Shown here piece by piece: positions 16,500-25,475 of a stretch of 64,000 nt of DNA (position 1 is its first letter; every line of letters begins with the position of its first letter). The stretch comes from RDXT01 sp033762375 (GTDB lineage: Bacteria; Bacteroidota; Bacteroidia; J057): positions 1 to 64,000 of the forward strand of contig JANRLQ010000063.1 of the NCBI GenBank assembly GCA_033762375.1. The letters are read 5' to 3'. The position numbers and the translations under genes are program-made. The notes beneath the pieces are model-generated. The model was given only the letters and a program-made list of their open reading frames with translations, ran no database searches and had not been told where the DNA came from.

Positions 16500-17171
16500 T
16501 TAAGCCATTAATCCCAAGTACCTCATCGCTTCCCTGACATCACGCTCAAAGTTCTGGAATGAAGGTAGTGTTCTCAGGCTTGTAAGGTCAGTTAGCTGGC
16601 CCATTTCTTCGTATAAATCATTGAGGGTCAGGTCGTGCCGATGACGTCGGGTCCGGTGCCGCTGAGCTGTCTGTATGGCTGTTTTGATAGCTGACTTGGG
16701 GTCGGCATAGGTCTCTGGCAGACGATCTATGCCGAGGGTAGTCTGCGACAGCGTGGCTGCGCCGATACGCGTTTGAAGGATATGTTTATTCGCTAACATC
16801 CACGCCTCAGTCATCTGGACGGGTATCAAAGGAATACATAGGCAATGCGTATCTGGTGGTTCTGCTGCCAGTGCAGCTTGAAAAGGCGTAAACTTATGCG
16901 TCATGACGTGGTCACTTGTCGGGCTGTCAGCATCTGCATGGATACACAGCACATTAACAAACATATCCTGGCACTGTCTGGCGGCTTTCAGCATCTTGTC
17001 CACAAAAGTACCCTTAGACGGGCCTATATGCACATCCTGCACGCCTTCGATCACCACGTCTGTATGGCAGTACCTAGCCTGCTCTATAAAAGTTTTTTCG
17101 ATGATTTCTTTCAGAAACCGGGAGTCAGTCGGCCCCTCTCCTATTAGCCCAATAAATAGTTGATATGCCAT
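16500..17171 (-). CDS. DUF4276-like TOPRIM-fold protein
   Basis: The 223-residue protein begins with a strand and GEGPTDSRFL (Glu12, Asp16), followed by CIHADADSPTSD (Asp80, Asp82). This Glu...DxD arrangement is the metal site of TOPRIM-type nucleases, and the overall pattern fits DUF4276. A later FTPFQ...PLIPVQMTEAWMLA region is typical of the family. The start lies 4 nt after the stop of the AAA ATPase gene, so the two are one operon. Pairs of an ABC-like ATPase and a TOPRIM protein include OLD-like, PARIS and AbiL/RloAB-type anti-phage systems; the same role is proposed here by architecture only. Confidence 0.7.
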   Translation of the reverse strand: MAYQLFIGLIGEGPTDSRFLKEIIEKTFIEQARYCHTDVVIEGVQDVHIGPSKGTFVDKMLKAARQCQDMFVNVLCIHADADSPTSDHVMTHKFTPFQAALAAEPPDTHCLCIPLIPVQMTEAWMLANKHILQTRIGAATLSQTTLGIDRLPETYADPKSAIKTAIQTAQRHRTRRHRHDLTLNDLYEEMGQLTDLTSLRTLPSFQNFERDVREAMRYLGLMA

Positions 17172-17175
17172 GTCG

Positions 17176-18579
17176 TTAGTGCGGGGTCGTGATGTGGATA
17201 CTGGCAGACTCCACGGATTCGTTGATGGTAGCCAGGTATTGGGTAAGGTCAGCTATGGTAAAAGCTGCTCCCGGCACGTCCAGATGTGTCTGGGGATCCA
17301 AGCTTACCCGGTTGACAGTGCTGCACTTCATCTGAACCCGCCTGTCCTCAAATGTGGTGACCAGTGTATGCATTTTGGATAACCAAACACTTACGGATTG
17401 CGGGCTGGCTACCTGTAACATTTCCCGTACCAGCAGGGGGGAGTGGGTATTAACGATGGCCTGGCGGAGGGGGGCATCTGCCTCCTCAAAATCTGTGGTA
17501 AGGTGAAGCAGTAACCGGGCCATCTGGGGGATACGCATAGGATGAATTCCGTTTTCGGGTTCTTCAAAGCAGAGAAGTCCCTGATACTCGGGGTCTGCCT
17601 GAATGACCATCAACGCCAGTAGCCGCAGGGTACCTTCTGACAATACCCGTGATGAAAATTCTTTTCCGTCTTTATTTTTTAACCTTACGATAAACTGTTT
17701 GTTGGCTTCATCATTTACCACATCTACGCCCACAAACTCAGGCAAAAAACGCATGAGTTGACGCGATATACCGATCATGGCATCAGGATCAGCTGTTTTG
17801 ATCCGGTACAAAGCCGCTGCCAGGTTGGCACCGCTATGCGAGAGGTAATAACTCATCTTGGCGTCCTGCACGGTAGGCTTGCGCAGGTCGTCAGGGTTTA
17901 GTTGCATAAACTGCCAGCTCCGCATCTCTTCTTTGGCAGCAAATACATGCGGAAAATCCACCGAGTTGGTCCCGGCCAGTACGGTTTGGTTAATAGCATT
18001 AGCCGGGGTAGCCTTGCCGCCCTGTCGTCCGTCTTGTCGGATATAGATCGTCGGAACCCCCTCACGGGGCTCTGTCTCAATAAAAGGCTTGGCTGATCCG
18101 CCTGCCTGGGTACTCTTCCACAGAGCAGCAGCGTGCCGGGGCAGATAATGTTTACTCCAGCTATCCTCGGCAGTCGGAATTTTAGACAACTTCTCGTGTG
18201 CTACAAACAACTCCTCAAAGCCGTGGACGTTTCTGCCCCGCTCAATACGAAGCTCATACCGCAAGCGTGGCGATTTGATATCAGCTTCTTGCCCCCAGTT
18301 GTCTTTTACCCGCCGTGAAACCAGCATTTCTACCTTAAAATCTATATGGCTCAGATACGTATCGCCTTCCACCAAGGTAAACAACTCTGTCACGCTGCCC
18401 CGGCGCTCAGGAAAGGCATCCCGCAGGTTAAGTGTGGCCAGACGAGACAGCAGCTCCAGCGCATCAAACAGGTTACTTTTGCCAGACGCATTGAGTCCCG
18501 CTATCACCGTAAATGGGGTAAACTCCATCTTAAACCCGCGAAAGGACTTAAATCCATCTATGCTGATATGGGTAATCAT
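17176..18579 (-). CDS. AAA family ATPase (RecF/SMC-like, COG4637-type)
   Basis: The 467-residue protein has an ABC/SMC-type ATPase head: it opens with ISIDGFKSF, has Walker A GLNASGKS (28-35), a signature LSEGTLRLLAL (313-323), Walker B LLCFEEPENGIHP (335-347) and a switch NTHSPLL with His379. The middle part between Walker A and signature is a mixed alpha/beta insert without a long coiled coil. It is cytoplasmic. All catalytic residues are intact. It is followed 4 nt later by the TOPRIM-like gene. Base composition looks more AT-rich than the flanking genes by eye, which may reflect transfer. Defence function is inferred, not shown. Confidence 0.85.
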   Translation of the reverse strand: MITHISIDGFKSFRGFKMEFTPFTVIAGLNASGKSNLFDALELLSRLATLNLRDAFPERRGSVTELFTLVEGDTYLSHIDFKVEMLVSRRVKDNWGQEADIKSPRLRYELRIERGRNVHGFEELFVAHEKLSKIPTAEDSWSKHYLPRHAAALWKSTQAGGSAKPFIETEPREGVPTIYIRQDGRQGGKATPANAINQTVLAGTNSVDFPHVFAAKEEMRSWQFMQLNPDDLRKPTVQDAKMSYYLSHSGANLAAALYRIKTADPDAMIGISRQLMRFLPEFVGVDVVNDEANKQFIVRLKNKDGKEFSSRVLSEGTLRLLALMVIQADPEYQGLLCFEEPENGIHPMRIPQMARLLLHLTTDFEEADAPLRQAIVNTHSPLLVREMLQVASPQSVSVWLSKMHTLVTTFEDRRVQMKCSTVNRVSLDPQTHLDVPGAAFTIADLTQYLATINESVESASIHITTPH

Positions 18580-18823
18580 GAATAGTTGACGTTGTTTAGG
18601 GTAAAAGTACGTAACTGGTTATGCCGAATCAACTGCTTTACGGCTTCTGTTTTAAAGTTATTTGGTATGAATACTTTCCCAATAGAACAAGGTACGTCAG
18701 CACCAGCTTCTGGCCACTTGCCAGCTCAGCGCGGCATGACACTCATTTTTTTCGCAGATATATTCTTCATTTCCTAACATGTTCTTAACACGCACAAGGT
18801 TTATTAGTCAAATTTTATGAATA

Positions 18824-19771
18824 ATGAAAAAACCAATACTTTTTTTTGGAATCCTGTTGATGAGCCTGGCGGGAATGGCCCAGGCGGTAGACTCTGCCCG
18901 TATCCAGCAGACAGGCCTCGACGGCACGACGGCGATCTCTACAGACGATGCCGAGCAGCTCAACAATGCCATTGACAAGCTGTTTGATGACGACCTCGAC
19001 ATGGGCTGGGAGGGAGACGAGTTTAATGTAGTGACCCTCGGGTTGGTATTCCGGGGCCTCGATATGCCGCAGGGCGCTACGATTGACTCGGCTTTTGTGG
19101 TGTTTTATGCCCATGAAGACGAGGGTGACCTGGCGAAAGTGACCATCCATGCCGAGGCTGCTGACAGCGCTGTTACCTATAACGAAACCGACCTGATCAC
19201 GGCCCGCCCACAGACCACCGCTGAGGTGAAGTGGGACGTAGCTGATGCCTGGACGATCTGGACCCCACATCGCACCCCGGACCTCAAGACCCTGGTGCAG
19301 GAAGTTGTCAGCCGTCCGGGATGGAAACCCGGCAACTCGATCAACCTGATCTTCTCTGGCGAAGACCAGGGCGCCAGCACCCAGGACAATGCCCGTGACG
19401 TGGAGGCATTTGAAAATATCGCAGATCCTGACGACGGCGGCGACGGCCTCAACCACCCTGAGCGTATCCCGCAGCTGCTGGTGTACTACAGCGGCCGCAC
19501 GGCGGCAGATGACCGCCTCACCGTGACCGGCCTGACGGTATCTCCTAACCCGATCACGGCTCATACCTTTGAGGTGAAGGTAGCGCCTTTTCAGCAGGAA
19601 AACATCACCCTTACCCTGCTCGACCTCAGCGGCAAAGCTGTGGCTGCCTGGACCCGTACCCGCGTACAGGAAGAGGTGATTTCGCTTGATCTCGACGTCG
19701 CCCCTGGTTTTTATACCTTGCAGGTGGCCTCTGAGACCCGCAGGGGATTTACCCACGTCGTGGTACAATAA
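18824..19771 (+). CDS. T9SS-exported protein with DNRLRE-like domain
   Basis: The 315-residue protein has a signal peptide ending near GMAQA, a beta-rich domain (about 20-225) and a C-terminal T9SS type A sorting domain starting near VTGLTVSPNP and ending in GFYTLQVASETRRGFTHVVV. The central part contains LDMPQGATIDSAFVVFYA, a WDVADAWT block, DLKTLVQEVVSRPGWKPGNSINLIFSG and a C-terminal PQLLVYY. This is a domain seen repeatedly in large secreted bacterial proteins, related to DNRLRE modules. It is secreted or attached at the cell surface. A strong hairpin separates it from the downstream TonB-dependent receptor gene. Its ligand is unknown. Confidence 0.82.
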   Translation: MKKPILFFGILLMSLAGMAQAVDSARIQQTGLDGTTAISTDDAEQLNNAIDKLFDDDLDMGWEGDEFNVVTLGLVFRGLDMPQGATIDSAFVVFYAHEDEGDLAKVTIHAEAADSAVTYNETDLITARPQTTAEVKWDVADAWTIWTPHRTPDLKTLVQEVVSRPGWKPGNSINLIFSGEDQGASTQDNARDVEAFENIADPDDGGDGLNHPERIPQLLVYYSGRTAADDRLTVTGLTVSPNPITAHTFEVKVAPFQQENITLTLLDLSGKAVAAWTRTRVQEEVISLDLDVAPGFYTLQVASETRRGFTHVVVQ

Positions 19772-19792
19772 ATTGATCCTTTACAGGTCACG

Positions 19793-19829
19793 TGAACAGG
19801 ATGTCAGGTTTTGCCTGATCTCCTGTTCA
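19793..19829 (+). terminator. long hairpin between the T9SS protein and TonB receptor genes
   Basis: A 9-bp outer stem (TGAACAGGA / TCCTGTTCA) and a 5-bp inner stem (TCAGG / CCTGA) enclose a 5-nt loop. No T-run follows, so it is a weak candidate as an intrinsic terminator; it could instead stabilise the 3' end of the upstream mRNA. Confidence 0.45.
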
Positions 19830-19899
19830 TCTTGTATCTGGAAACACCCCCATGCCGCCCCTGCTCCCTCCCCGAAAAAGCTGTTATACTTCTTTGATT

Positions 19900-22734
19900 A
19901 TGAATAAGGTACCTTTTTTTCTGCTGCTGGTCCTGTGGCTGCCGTTCAGCCTCCGGGCACAATATACCCTCTCCGGTACGGTGCTGGACGAGGTCAGCAA
20001 TGCGCCGCTGAGCCGGGCTACTGTTGTGCTGCAGGGCACCCGCACAGGGGTGCTGACCGGGCAGGATGGGTCATTTGTGCTGAGCGGGCTACCGGCAGGC
20101 AAGGGGATGGTACTGATCCGGTATAATGGCTATGAGCCGGATTCATTTGTATTTGACATGGGCGGAGGCCGTACCCTGCTCAAGACTTTTTTCCTGCGCC
20201 CGACTACCTACAGCCTCGGAGAGGTCGAGATAGCAGGGCGGCTGGAGGGCGAATACAAGGCGCTCAATGACCAGCGCCTCGCCAACAATATCAAAAATGT
20301 CATCTCGGCGGCGCAAATGATCAAGTTTCCGGACCTCAACGCGGCGGAATCTATCTCCCGTATCCCGGGTGTGACCCTCCAGCGCGACCAGGGCGAGGGC
20401 CGGTATGTTCAGCTCCGGGGTACTCCGCCGGAGTTGTCAAACTTCAGCATCAATGGGGAGCAGATCCCCTCTCCTGAGGGTGGGGTGCGGTACGTGGCCC
20501 TGGACGTGGTGCCCGTGGACCAGTTGTCCAGCATCGAAATATACAAGGCCCTGACCCCGGACCTTGACGGCGATGCCATCGGCGGGGCGATCAACCTCAT
20601 CACCAAAATGGCCAAAGATACCGTCCCGGAGATTCACGCGGCCCTCGCCACGGGTTACAATCACCTCAGCGAAAAACTCCAGTACAACGGACAGTTTGCC
20701 TTCGGCCAGCGCTACAAGAAGTTTGGGTTTTATGTCAATGCTTCCCTGCTCCGGGACCAGCGGTACTCCCACAACATGGAGTTTGACTTCAATGAATCCC
20801 GGTTTGGGGGGGACACCACGTTCCGGATTCATTACGACGATATCCAGCTCCGGCACTACGACATCACCCGGCAGCGTATCGGCCTGAGCGGTACCTGGGA
20901 CTTTAAGCCCAGTGATCGGCACGGTTTTGTGCTGAACATGCTCTACAACCAATATTCCGACGATGAGATCCGCCGCCGGGTGCGCTACAATATCGGGAGC
21001 GGGTTCCTGACCAGTGAGACCAGTGCCCGGGAGGCCCAGATCGAGCGGGATGTGCGGGACCGCCTCAAGATACAGACCGTCAGCAGCATCAATTTTTCGG
21101 GCAAACACGTCTGGGACGGCTGGAAACTCGACTACATGGGAAGTTTTTCGCTGGCCAATGAAAAAGTCCCGGACCGGATGGACATCAACTTTGTCAATGA
21201 CCTGGTCAACATCGGCATTGACCTCACGGAGCCTACCTATCCCCGGATTACCTTCCCCCGCGCCCGCGACTCTGCGACGGTGTTTAAATACACGGACTAC
21301 AAATTTGACGAAATGCTCCTCCAGAATACCCTCACCACCGACGAGAACCTCACGGCCCGCTGGAACCTGGAGCGTACCTACGCAGCGGGCGTTCACCGGG
21401 GCAGTATCAAGATCGGGGCCAAGGTCCGCATGAAAGAAAAACAGCGCGACAACCAGGGCCGGGTATATCACAAGTATTATCAGGTATTTGCGGTTAATAG
21501 TCCTTTTGACAGCATCCGGCAGATATACAACTCCGTCGGACCAGAGCTGACCCTGGCTACGCTGGCAGGAGGATTTGACGACCTGAACATGCTGGACCGT
21601 GGGTTCGCGCTGGGGGCTACCCCGGATCCCGGACAGAGCCTGGACTTTGTGGACTATTATTTCCAGCACTTTAAACTGGAGGAAAGTGATACCAAGGAAG
21701 AGTCTCATGCGGAGGACTTTACGGCCTTTGAGGACATCTACGCGGCATATGGCATGGCGACCCACTACTGGGGCAAATGGATGGCCCTGGCCGGCCTGCG
21801 TTACGAACTCACGCGGATAGACTACCTGGGGTATGACGTGCAGTTTAAGGCATTTTCGGATGCATTTGAGCGGATAGATACCCTGCGCAGCGGGCGGGAT
21901 TACGCATTTTTGCTCCCGCAGTTTCACCTCAAGTACAGCCCAGACAACCGCACCAATTTCCGGGCAGCAGCGACCTGGACATATTCGCGGCCCAATTTTG
22001 AGGACATCTTGCCCTACCGCCAGTCAGAGCTGGACTCCCGCCAGATCACCCTCGGCAATCCTGACCTGGACTTTGCCCGCTCGATCAACCTCGACCTGCT
22101 GGTGGAGACCTACCGCAACCGGGGCGGCCTGCTCTCCGGCGGAGTGTTTTTTAAGCAGATAGATAATTTTGTCTATTACTTTGAGCAGCGGATTTATGTC
22201 GAAAACATTTCCCGCCCCGGATGGTATTTTGTGACCACCGCCCAAAATGGTCTCCGGGCCAGTGTCCAGGGGGCGGAGTTTAGCCTGAACCAGCAGTTTT
22301 ACCGCCTGCCAGGATTCTGGCAGTATTTCGGTGTCTATGCCAACTATACCTTCACCCACTCCCGCGCCACCATCCGCGCACGTGACGGGCAGCCCGAGAC
22401 CATCTCCCTACCCGGCCAGGCTCCCCACGCCGCCAACCTGGCCCTCTTTTTTGACTCGCCCCGCTGGTATCTCAAGCTCTCCGCCAACTACAACGCGTCC
22501 TTCCTGGACCAGCTCGGCATCAAAAAAACCTGGGACATTTATTACGCCCAAAACCTCCACCTCGACTTTAACCTGATCTACAAAGTCAACACCCACCTGG
22601 AGCTGTACCTCAACACCGTCAACCTCACCAATACCCCCCTCCGGTACTATATCGGCGAGGAAACCCGCATCAAACAACACGAGTTTTACTCATGGTGGGC
22701 ACGGGGCGGGGTCAGGCTGCATTTCAGGCCGTGA
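19900..22734 (+). CDS. TonB-dependent receptor
   Basis: The ATG at 19900 begins a signal peptide (ending SLRAQ) and gives 944 residues; the earlier in-frame ATG at 19852 lacks that feature. After the signal comes a carboxypeptidase-regulatory-like domain (about 20-105, YTLSGTVLDEVSNAPL), then the plug (ISAAQMIKFPDLNAAESISRIPGV, IEIYKALTPDLDGDAIGGAINL) and a long 22-strand-type barrel ending in a YSWWARGGVRLHFRP C-terminus. It imports a substrate across the outer membrane using TonB energy. A beta-propeller phytase gene follows 152 nt later in the same direction, so phytate or its breakdown products are likely substrates; this is inference. Confidence 0.93.
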   Translation: MNKVPFFLLLVLWLPFSLRAQYTLSGTVLDEVSNAPLSRATVVLQGTRTGVLTGQDGSFVLSGLPAGKGMVLIRYNGYEPDSFVFDMGGGRTLLKTFFLRPTTYSLGEVEIAGRLEGEYKALNDQRLANNIKNVISAAQMIKFPDLNAAESISRIPGVTLQRDQGEGRYVQLRGTPPELSNFSINGEQIPSPEGGVRYVALDVVPVDQLSSIEIYKALTPDLDGDAIGGAINLITKMAKDTVPEIHAALATGYNHLSEKLQYNGQFAFGQRYKKFGFYVNASLLRDQRYSHNMEFDFNESRFGGDTTFRIHYDDIQLRHYDITRQRIGLSGTWDFKPSDRHGFVLNMLYNQYSDDEIRRRVRYNIGSGFLTSETSAREAQIERDVRDRLKIQTVSSINFSGKHVWDGWKLDYMGSFSLANEKVPDRMDINFVNDLVNIGIDLTEPTYPRITFPRARDSATVFKYTDYKFDEMLLQNTLTTDENLTARWNLERTYAAGVHRGSIKIGAKVRMKEKQRDNQGRVYHKYYQVFAVNSPFDSIRQIYNSVGPELTLATLAGGFDDLNMLDRGFALGATPDPGQSLDFVDYYFQHFKLEESDTKEESHAEDFTAFEDIYAAYGMATHYWGKWMALAGLRYELTRIDYLGYDVQFKAFSDAFERIDTLRSGRDYAFLLPQFHLKYSPDNRTNFRAAATWTYSRPNFEDILPYRQSELDSRQITLGNPDLDFARSINLDLLVETYRNRGGLLSGGVFFKQIDNFVYYFEQRIYVENISRPGWYFVTTAQNGLRASVQGAEFSLNQQFYRLPGFWQYFGVYANYTFTHSRATIRARDGQPETISLPGQAPHAANLALFFDSPRWYLKLSANYNASFLDQLGIKKTWDIYYAQNLHLDFNLIYKVNTHLELYLNTVNLTNTPLRYYIGEETRIKQHEFYSWWARGGVRLHFRP

Positions 22735-22886
22735 GCGGTGTTCAGCACAGGAGAACCGTACCCCAAAAATGATGTCCGGAAGTTGTAGATTTGGTGCGCC
22801 GCATCTCGGTGAAAATGGATGCTGATATGGATCGGTTGGCCCATGACGCTTGATTTGGTATTATTTTCTGTGTTTTAATCTTACCT

Positions 22887-23948
22887 ATGAGACCCTTCTT
22901 GGTGTTTTTTGCGCTCCTGACGGCGCTGGCTGCGATCGGCCAACCTGTTGTCCAGGTCATTACCGCTGATGTGGAGACCACGCCCAGCGTTTCGACGGGG
23001 GGAGAGGACGCGGCTGATGATCCCGCCATCTGGATACACCCCGGCGACCCGCGCCAGAGCCTGATCGTGGGTACGGTCAAGGGCGTAGGGCTGGAAGTGT
23101 ATGACCTCACCGGCAAGCGCATTCGCTCTTACGCTACCGGCAACCCCAACAACGTGGACATCCGGTACGGATTTACCCTCGGCAGCGGCCTCCGCACAGA
23201 CCTGGTGGCCGTGTCTGACCGGGCTACCCAGGAGATACAGATATTTGGGATCCAGCCGGGGGGGGCCTTGACCCTGCTCAGCGGCCATCGCCTCAAAACT
23301 GCCCTGACCGAGGTATATGGGATCTGTATGTACCGCAGCCCGGAGAGCGGGAAAATATTTGTATTTGTCAATGGCAAGGAAGGCCTGATCGAGCAGTGGG
23401 AGCTGATGCCGTACAACAAAGATGAAATTTCCGGCCGGAAAGTGCGCACCCTGCGGGTGGAGACGCAGCCGGAGGGCATGGTCGCCGATGATGAGCTGGG
23501 CGTCCTTTACATCGGGGAAGAAGACAAAGGGATCTGGCGGGGAGCTGCCGAGCCAGATGCACCTGCTGACCTCACCCTGATCGCCGGCAGCACCCAGGAC
23601 AATCCCGCCATCCGGTACGATGTCGAGGGCCTGGCCCTCTACGCACCCCGCAAGGGCCGGGGGTATCTTGTCGCTTCGTCTCAGGGGAATAATACCTACG
23701 CGGTCTTTGACCGACAAACACCCAATGTGTACCTGGGCAGCTTCAGCATCGGTGACGGCCCCCTGACGGACGGCACCAGCGAAACAGACGGGCTGGACAT
23801 CACAGCCAGCCGTACCGGCAGTCCCTTCAAGCGCGGGCTGCTCATCGTGCAGGACGGGGTACACCCCGGCCCGAACGGCAAGGCGATGCCCCAGAACTTT
23901 AAGTTTATATCCTGGAAACGGGTGCAGCGGGCCATTGCGGCCTTCTGA
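22887..23948 (+). CDS. beta-propeller phytase (3-phytase)
   Basis: This 353-residue protein removes phosphate from phytate with Ca2+ as cofactor. A signal peptide ends near AIGQP. Family blocks are VETTPSVSTGGEDAADDPAIWIHPGDP with the paired acidic residues, GTVKGVGLEVYDL, NNVDIRYGF, GICMYRSP, the EGMVADDELGVLYIGEED block and GLDITASRTGSPFKRGLLIVQDG. All six propeller sheets can be followed. No T9SS sorting domain is present at the C-terminus, so it is probably periplasmic or surface-held. It lies behind a TonB-dependent receptor gene and converges on a small minus-strand gene 14 nt away. Confidence 0.93.
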   Translation: MRPFLVFFALLTALAAIGQPVVQVITADVETTPSVSTGGEDAADDPAIWIHPGDPRQSLIVGTVKGVGLEVYDLTGKRIRSYATGNPNNVDIRYGFTLGSGLRTDLVAVSDRATQEIQIFGIQPGGALTLLSGHRLKTALTEVYGICMYRSPESGKIFVFVNGKEGLIEQWELMPYNKDEISGRKVRTLRVETQPEGMVADDELGVLYIGEEDKGIWRGAAEPDAPADLTLIAGSTQDNPAIRYDVEGLALYAPRKGRGYLVASSQGNNTYAVFDRQTPNVYLGSFSIGDGPLTDGTSETDGLDITASRTGSPFKRGLLIVQDGVHPGPNGKAMPQNFKFISWKRVQRAIAAF

Positions 23949-23962
23949 CGAGTGATATCCCG

Positions 23963-24352
23963 CTACCGGTCCTTCAGCATGTTGCGGTCGTCGAGGCGAA
24001 GCCTGAAAATTTCACCCTCCTCGACCGTGACATACTCTTTCCAGAAAAATTTCCGGTTGTTGCGGTCGTAGGCTTTGATAAGATAACTGCCCGGCTTGAT
24101 CTTGAAGGCCCCCGGATCGGCCGGGGTGGTACTGCCGAGGCGTTTTTCGGTAGATTTATCCACGATATACAGGTCGGCTCCCTGTTTGCGATCGGTGGTG
24201 ATCATCACAAATCCGGGGTCATAGCCCATCGTCAACTCCCAGAGGCTGTAGAGATCAGGGAGAATCTTGATGACATCTACCCAGTTTTGGGCACGGGCGG
24301 GCAGGGAAATCCCGGCAATAAAAATACCGGCGAGGATAAGTTTTCGCATCAT
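23963..24352 (-). CDS. small secreted hypothetical protein
   Basis: The 129-residue protein has a signal peptide ending near LPARAQ (start 24352 or the adjacent ATG at 24349). The mature part contains a beta-sandwich-like stretch ADPGAFKIKPGSYLIKAYDRN followed by EYVTVEEGEIFRLRLDD, reminiscent of PEGA or carboxypeptidase-regulatory-like modules. No family is recognised with confidence. It stands alone, converging with the phytase gene. A TATGTTTG box lies 40 nt upstream. Confidence 0.7.
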   Translation of the reverse strand: MMRKLILAGIFIAGISLPARAQNWVDVIKILPDLYSLWELTMGYDPGFVMITTDRKQGADLYIVDKSTEKRLGSTTPADPGAFKIKPGSYLIKAYDRNNRKFFWKEYVTVEEGEIFRLRLDDRNMLKDR

Positions 24353-24392
24353 GGTAACATGTGTTGGGTGAATAATATATCTGGTTAATATA

Positions 24393-24400
24393 CAAACATA
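24393..24400 (-). promoter_or_regulatory. -7 box of the 23963-24352 gene
   Basis: On the minus strand TATGTTTG matches TAnnTTTG and lies 40 nt before the ATG. A TTG occurs 13 nt further upstream, which is shorter than the usual spacing, so only the -7 box is supported. Confidence 0.4.
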
Positions 24401-24449
24401 TTCAGTATGTTAACAAGTACCAGATGTTTTCCCCTACTCACTGCGCAGG

Positions 24450-24917
24450 TTACCGGATATGTTGCTCCACAAAATGCCGGATGCCCTGTGTGGGTTCTTG
24501 CCAGGCGCGGCGCAGAAAGAGGGGATAAACCTCGACCTGGTCCATTTCTTCCGGGCTAAACCACCGGAATTCCAGGGTATGGTGGCCCTCAGCCCCGGCA
24601 AACGGAGCCGTACCGGTGGTATTGAGCTCCATCGCATAAAACAGACCCAGTTCATGGTAGGTCCGGTCCCGGTACGTAAAAAAATTTTCAGCGATCCAGA
24701 TCAGGCGGGCATGGGTCACCGTGAGGCCTGTCTCCTCGCGCATCTCGCGGATCAGGGTGGCCTCGCTGGTCTCGCCGGCATCTGCCCGTCCCCCGGGCAG
24801 TGACCAAAAAGCATCAGCCGGAAACCGGTGCAGGAGGAGGCGGCCATCCCGGATGGCCACACCTGCGATCCGGTAATTAAACCGGTAAGGACCGTCGTCA
24901 AAACTAATCATGGGCAT
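24450..24917 (-). CDS. NUDIX hydrolase
   Basis: From the ATG at 24917 the protein has 155 residues; a longer frame to 25019 adds an unrelated leader. It contains a perfect Nudix box: GRADAGE, seven residues, then REMREETGL, which binds Mg2+ and cleaves a nucleoside diphosphate linked to another group. Before it lies RLLLHRFPADAFWSLPGG, typical of the ADP-ribose/8-oxo-dGTP branch. The substrate cannot be told from the sequence. It is cytoplasmic and monocistronic. Confidence 0.92.
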   Translation of the reverse strand: MPMISFDDGPYRFNYRIAGVAIRDGRLLLHRFPADAFWSLPGGRADAGETSEATLIREMREETGLTVTHARLIWIAENFFTYRDRTYHELGLFYAMELNTTGTAPFAGAEGHHTLEFRWFSPEEMDQVEVYPLFLRRAWQEPTQGIRHFVEQHIR

Positions 24918-24971
24918 ACAAATAGGGAGAAACAAACGGATACAAACAGACCATTGGCGAAAACTCCGGTT

Positions 24972-25005
24972 AAAAAAAACCGCTCCCCTGGTTGAGAGAA
25001 GCGGT
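24972..25005 (-). terminator. Rho-independent terminator after the 25077-25256 gene
   Basis: On the minus strand a 6-bp stem (ACCGCT / AGCGGT, with G-C rich core) and 15-nt loop are followed by a run of eight T. It lies about 70 nt after the stop of the small minus-strand gene and upstream of the NUDIX gene. Confidence 0.6.
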
Positions 25006-25076
25006 CCAAACCCAAACAAACACCATGAAAAAACTTATTCGATGAATGGCCGGTGCCCCGGCAAAGGAGCATGGTG

Positions 25077-25256
25077 TTATGGCAGATCTGGAATAGACTT
25101 TACCTTATTTCGGAAATACGTTACGGACGTACTGTTCCGAAGATTGGGAAACTCATTCAGCAAATGTTCGACTTCATCCTCATTCAACACTTTAATCGCA
25201 CCAGTGGCATAGTTCCGAATGTACCAGCCCTCCGCCGTCTTTCTGATATAGTACAT
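25077..25256 (-). CDS. small hypothetical protein (59 aa)
   Basis: The preferred ATG at 25256 gives a 59-residue protein MYYIRKTAEGWYIRNYATG and onward, with a beta-strand-rich start and an acidic helix EDEVEHLLNEFPNL. The longer frame to 25349 adds residues with no clear homology. No family is recognised; it is soluble and has no signal peptide. Support comes from the protein-like composition and the terminator 70 nt downstream, so it is likely but not certain to be a gene. Confidence 0.5.
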   Translation of the reverse strand: MYYIRKTAEGWYIRNYATGAIKVLNEDEVEHLLNEFPNLRNSTSVTYFRNKVKSIPDLP

Positions 25257-25475
25257 AGATGTGGTTATTTCACGTACCGGAAATCTCTGCGCACTACGAA
25301 GTAACATGGGCAAATTTATTGCCAGAAACCTCCTGTATGTGCCAGCCACGCCTCAACGGTTATTCTGCCGGGGCAAACAGCCGTCAGCGTAGGTTGATTG
25401 TTACGGAATCCAGGTTGAATGGTTAGCGGCTTGTACAGATAAACCTGAAAAAATCCTGTTATGGGCGATTGGAGC

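Noticed and set aside
18580..18823. possible attachment site next to the ATPase/TOPRIM pair
   Set aside because: No direct repeats at the two ends of the pair and no integrase or tRNA gene nearby.
20437..21927. 496-codon minus-strand frame
   Set aside because: Lies inside the TonB receptor gene on the opposite strand and has no recognisable domain.
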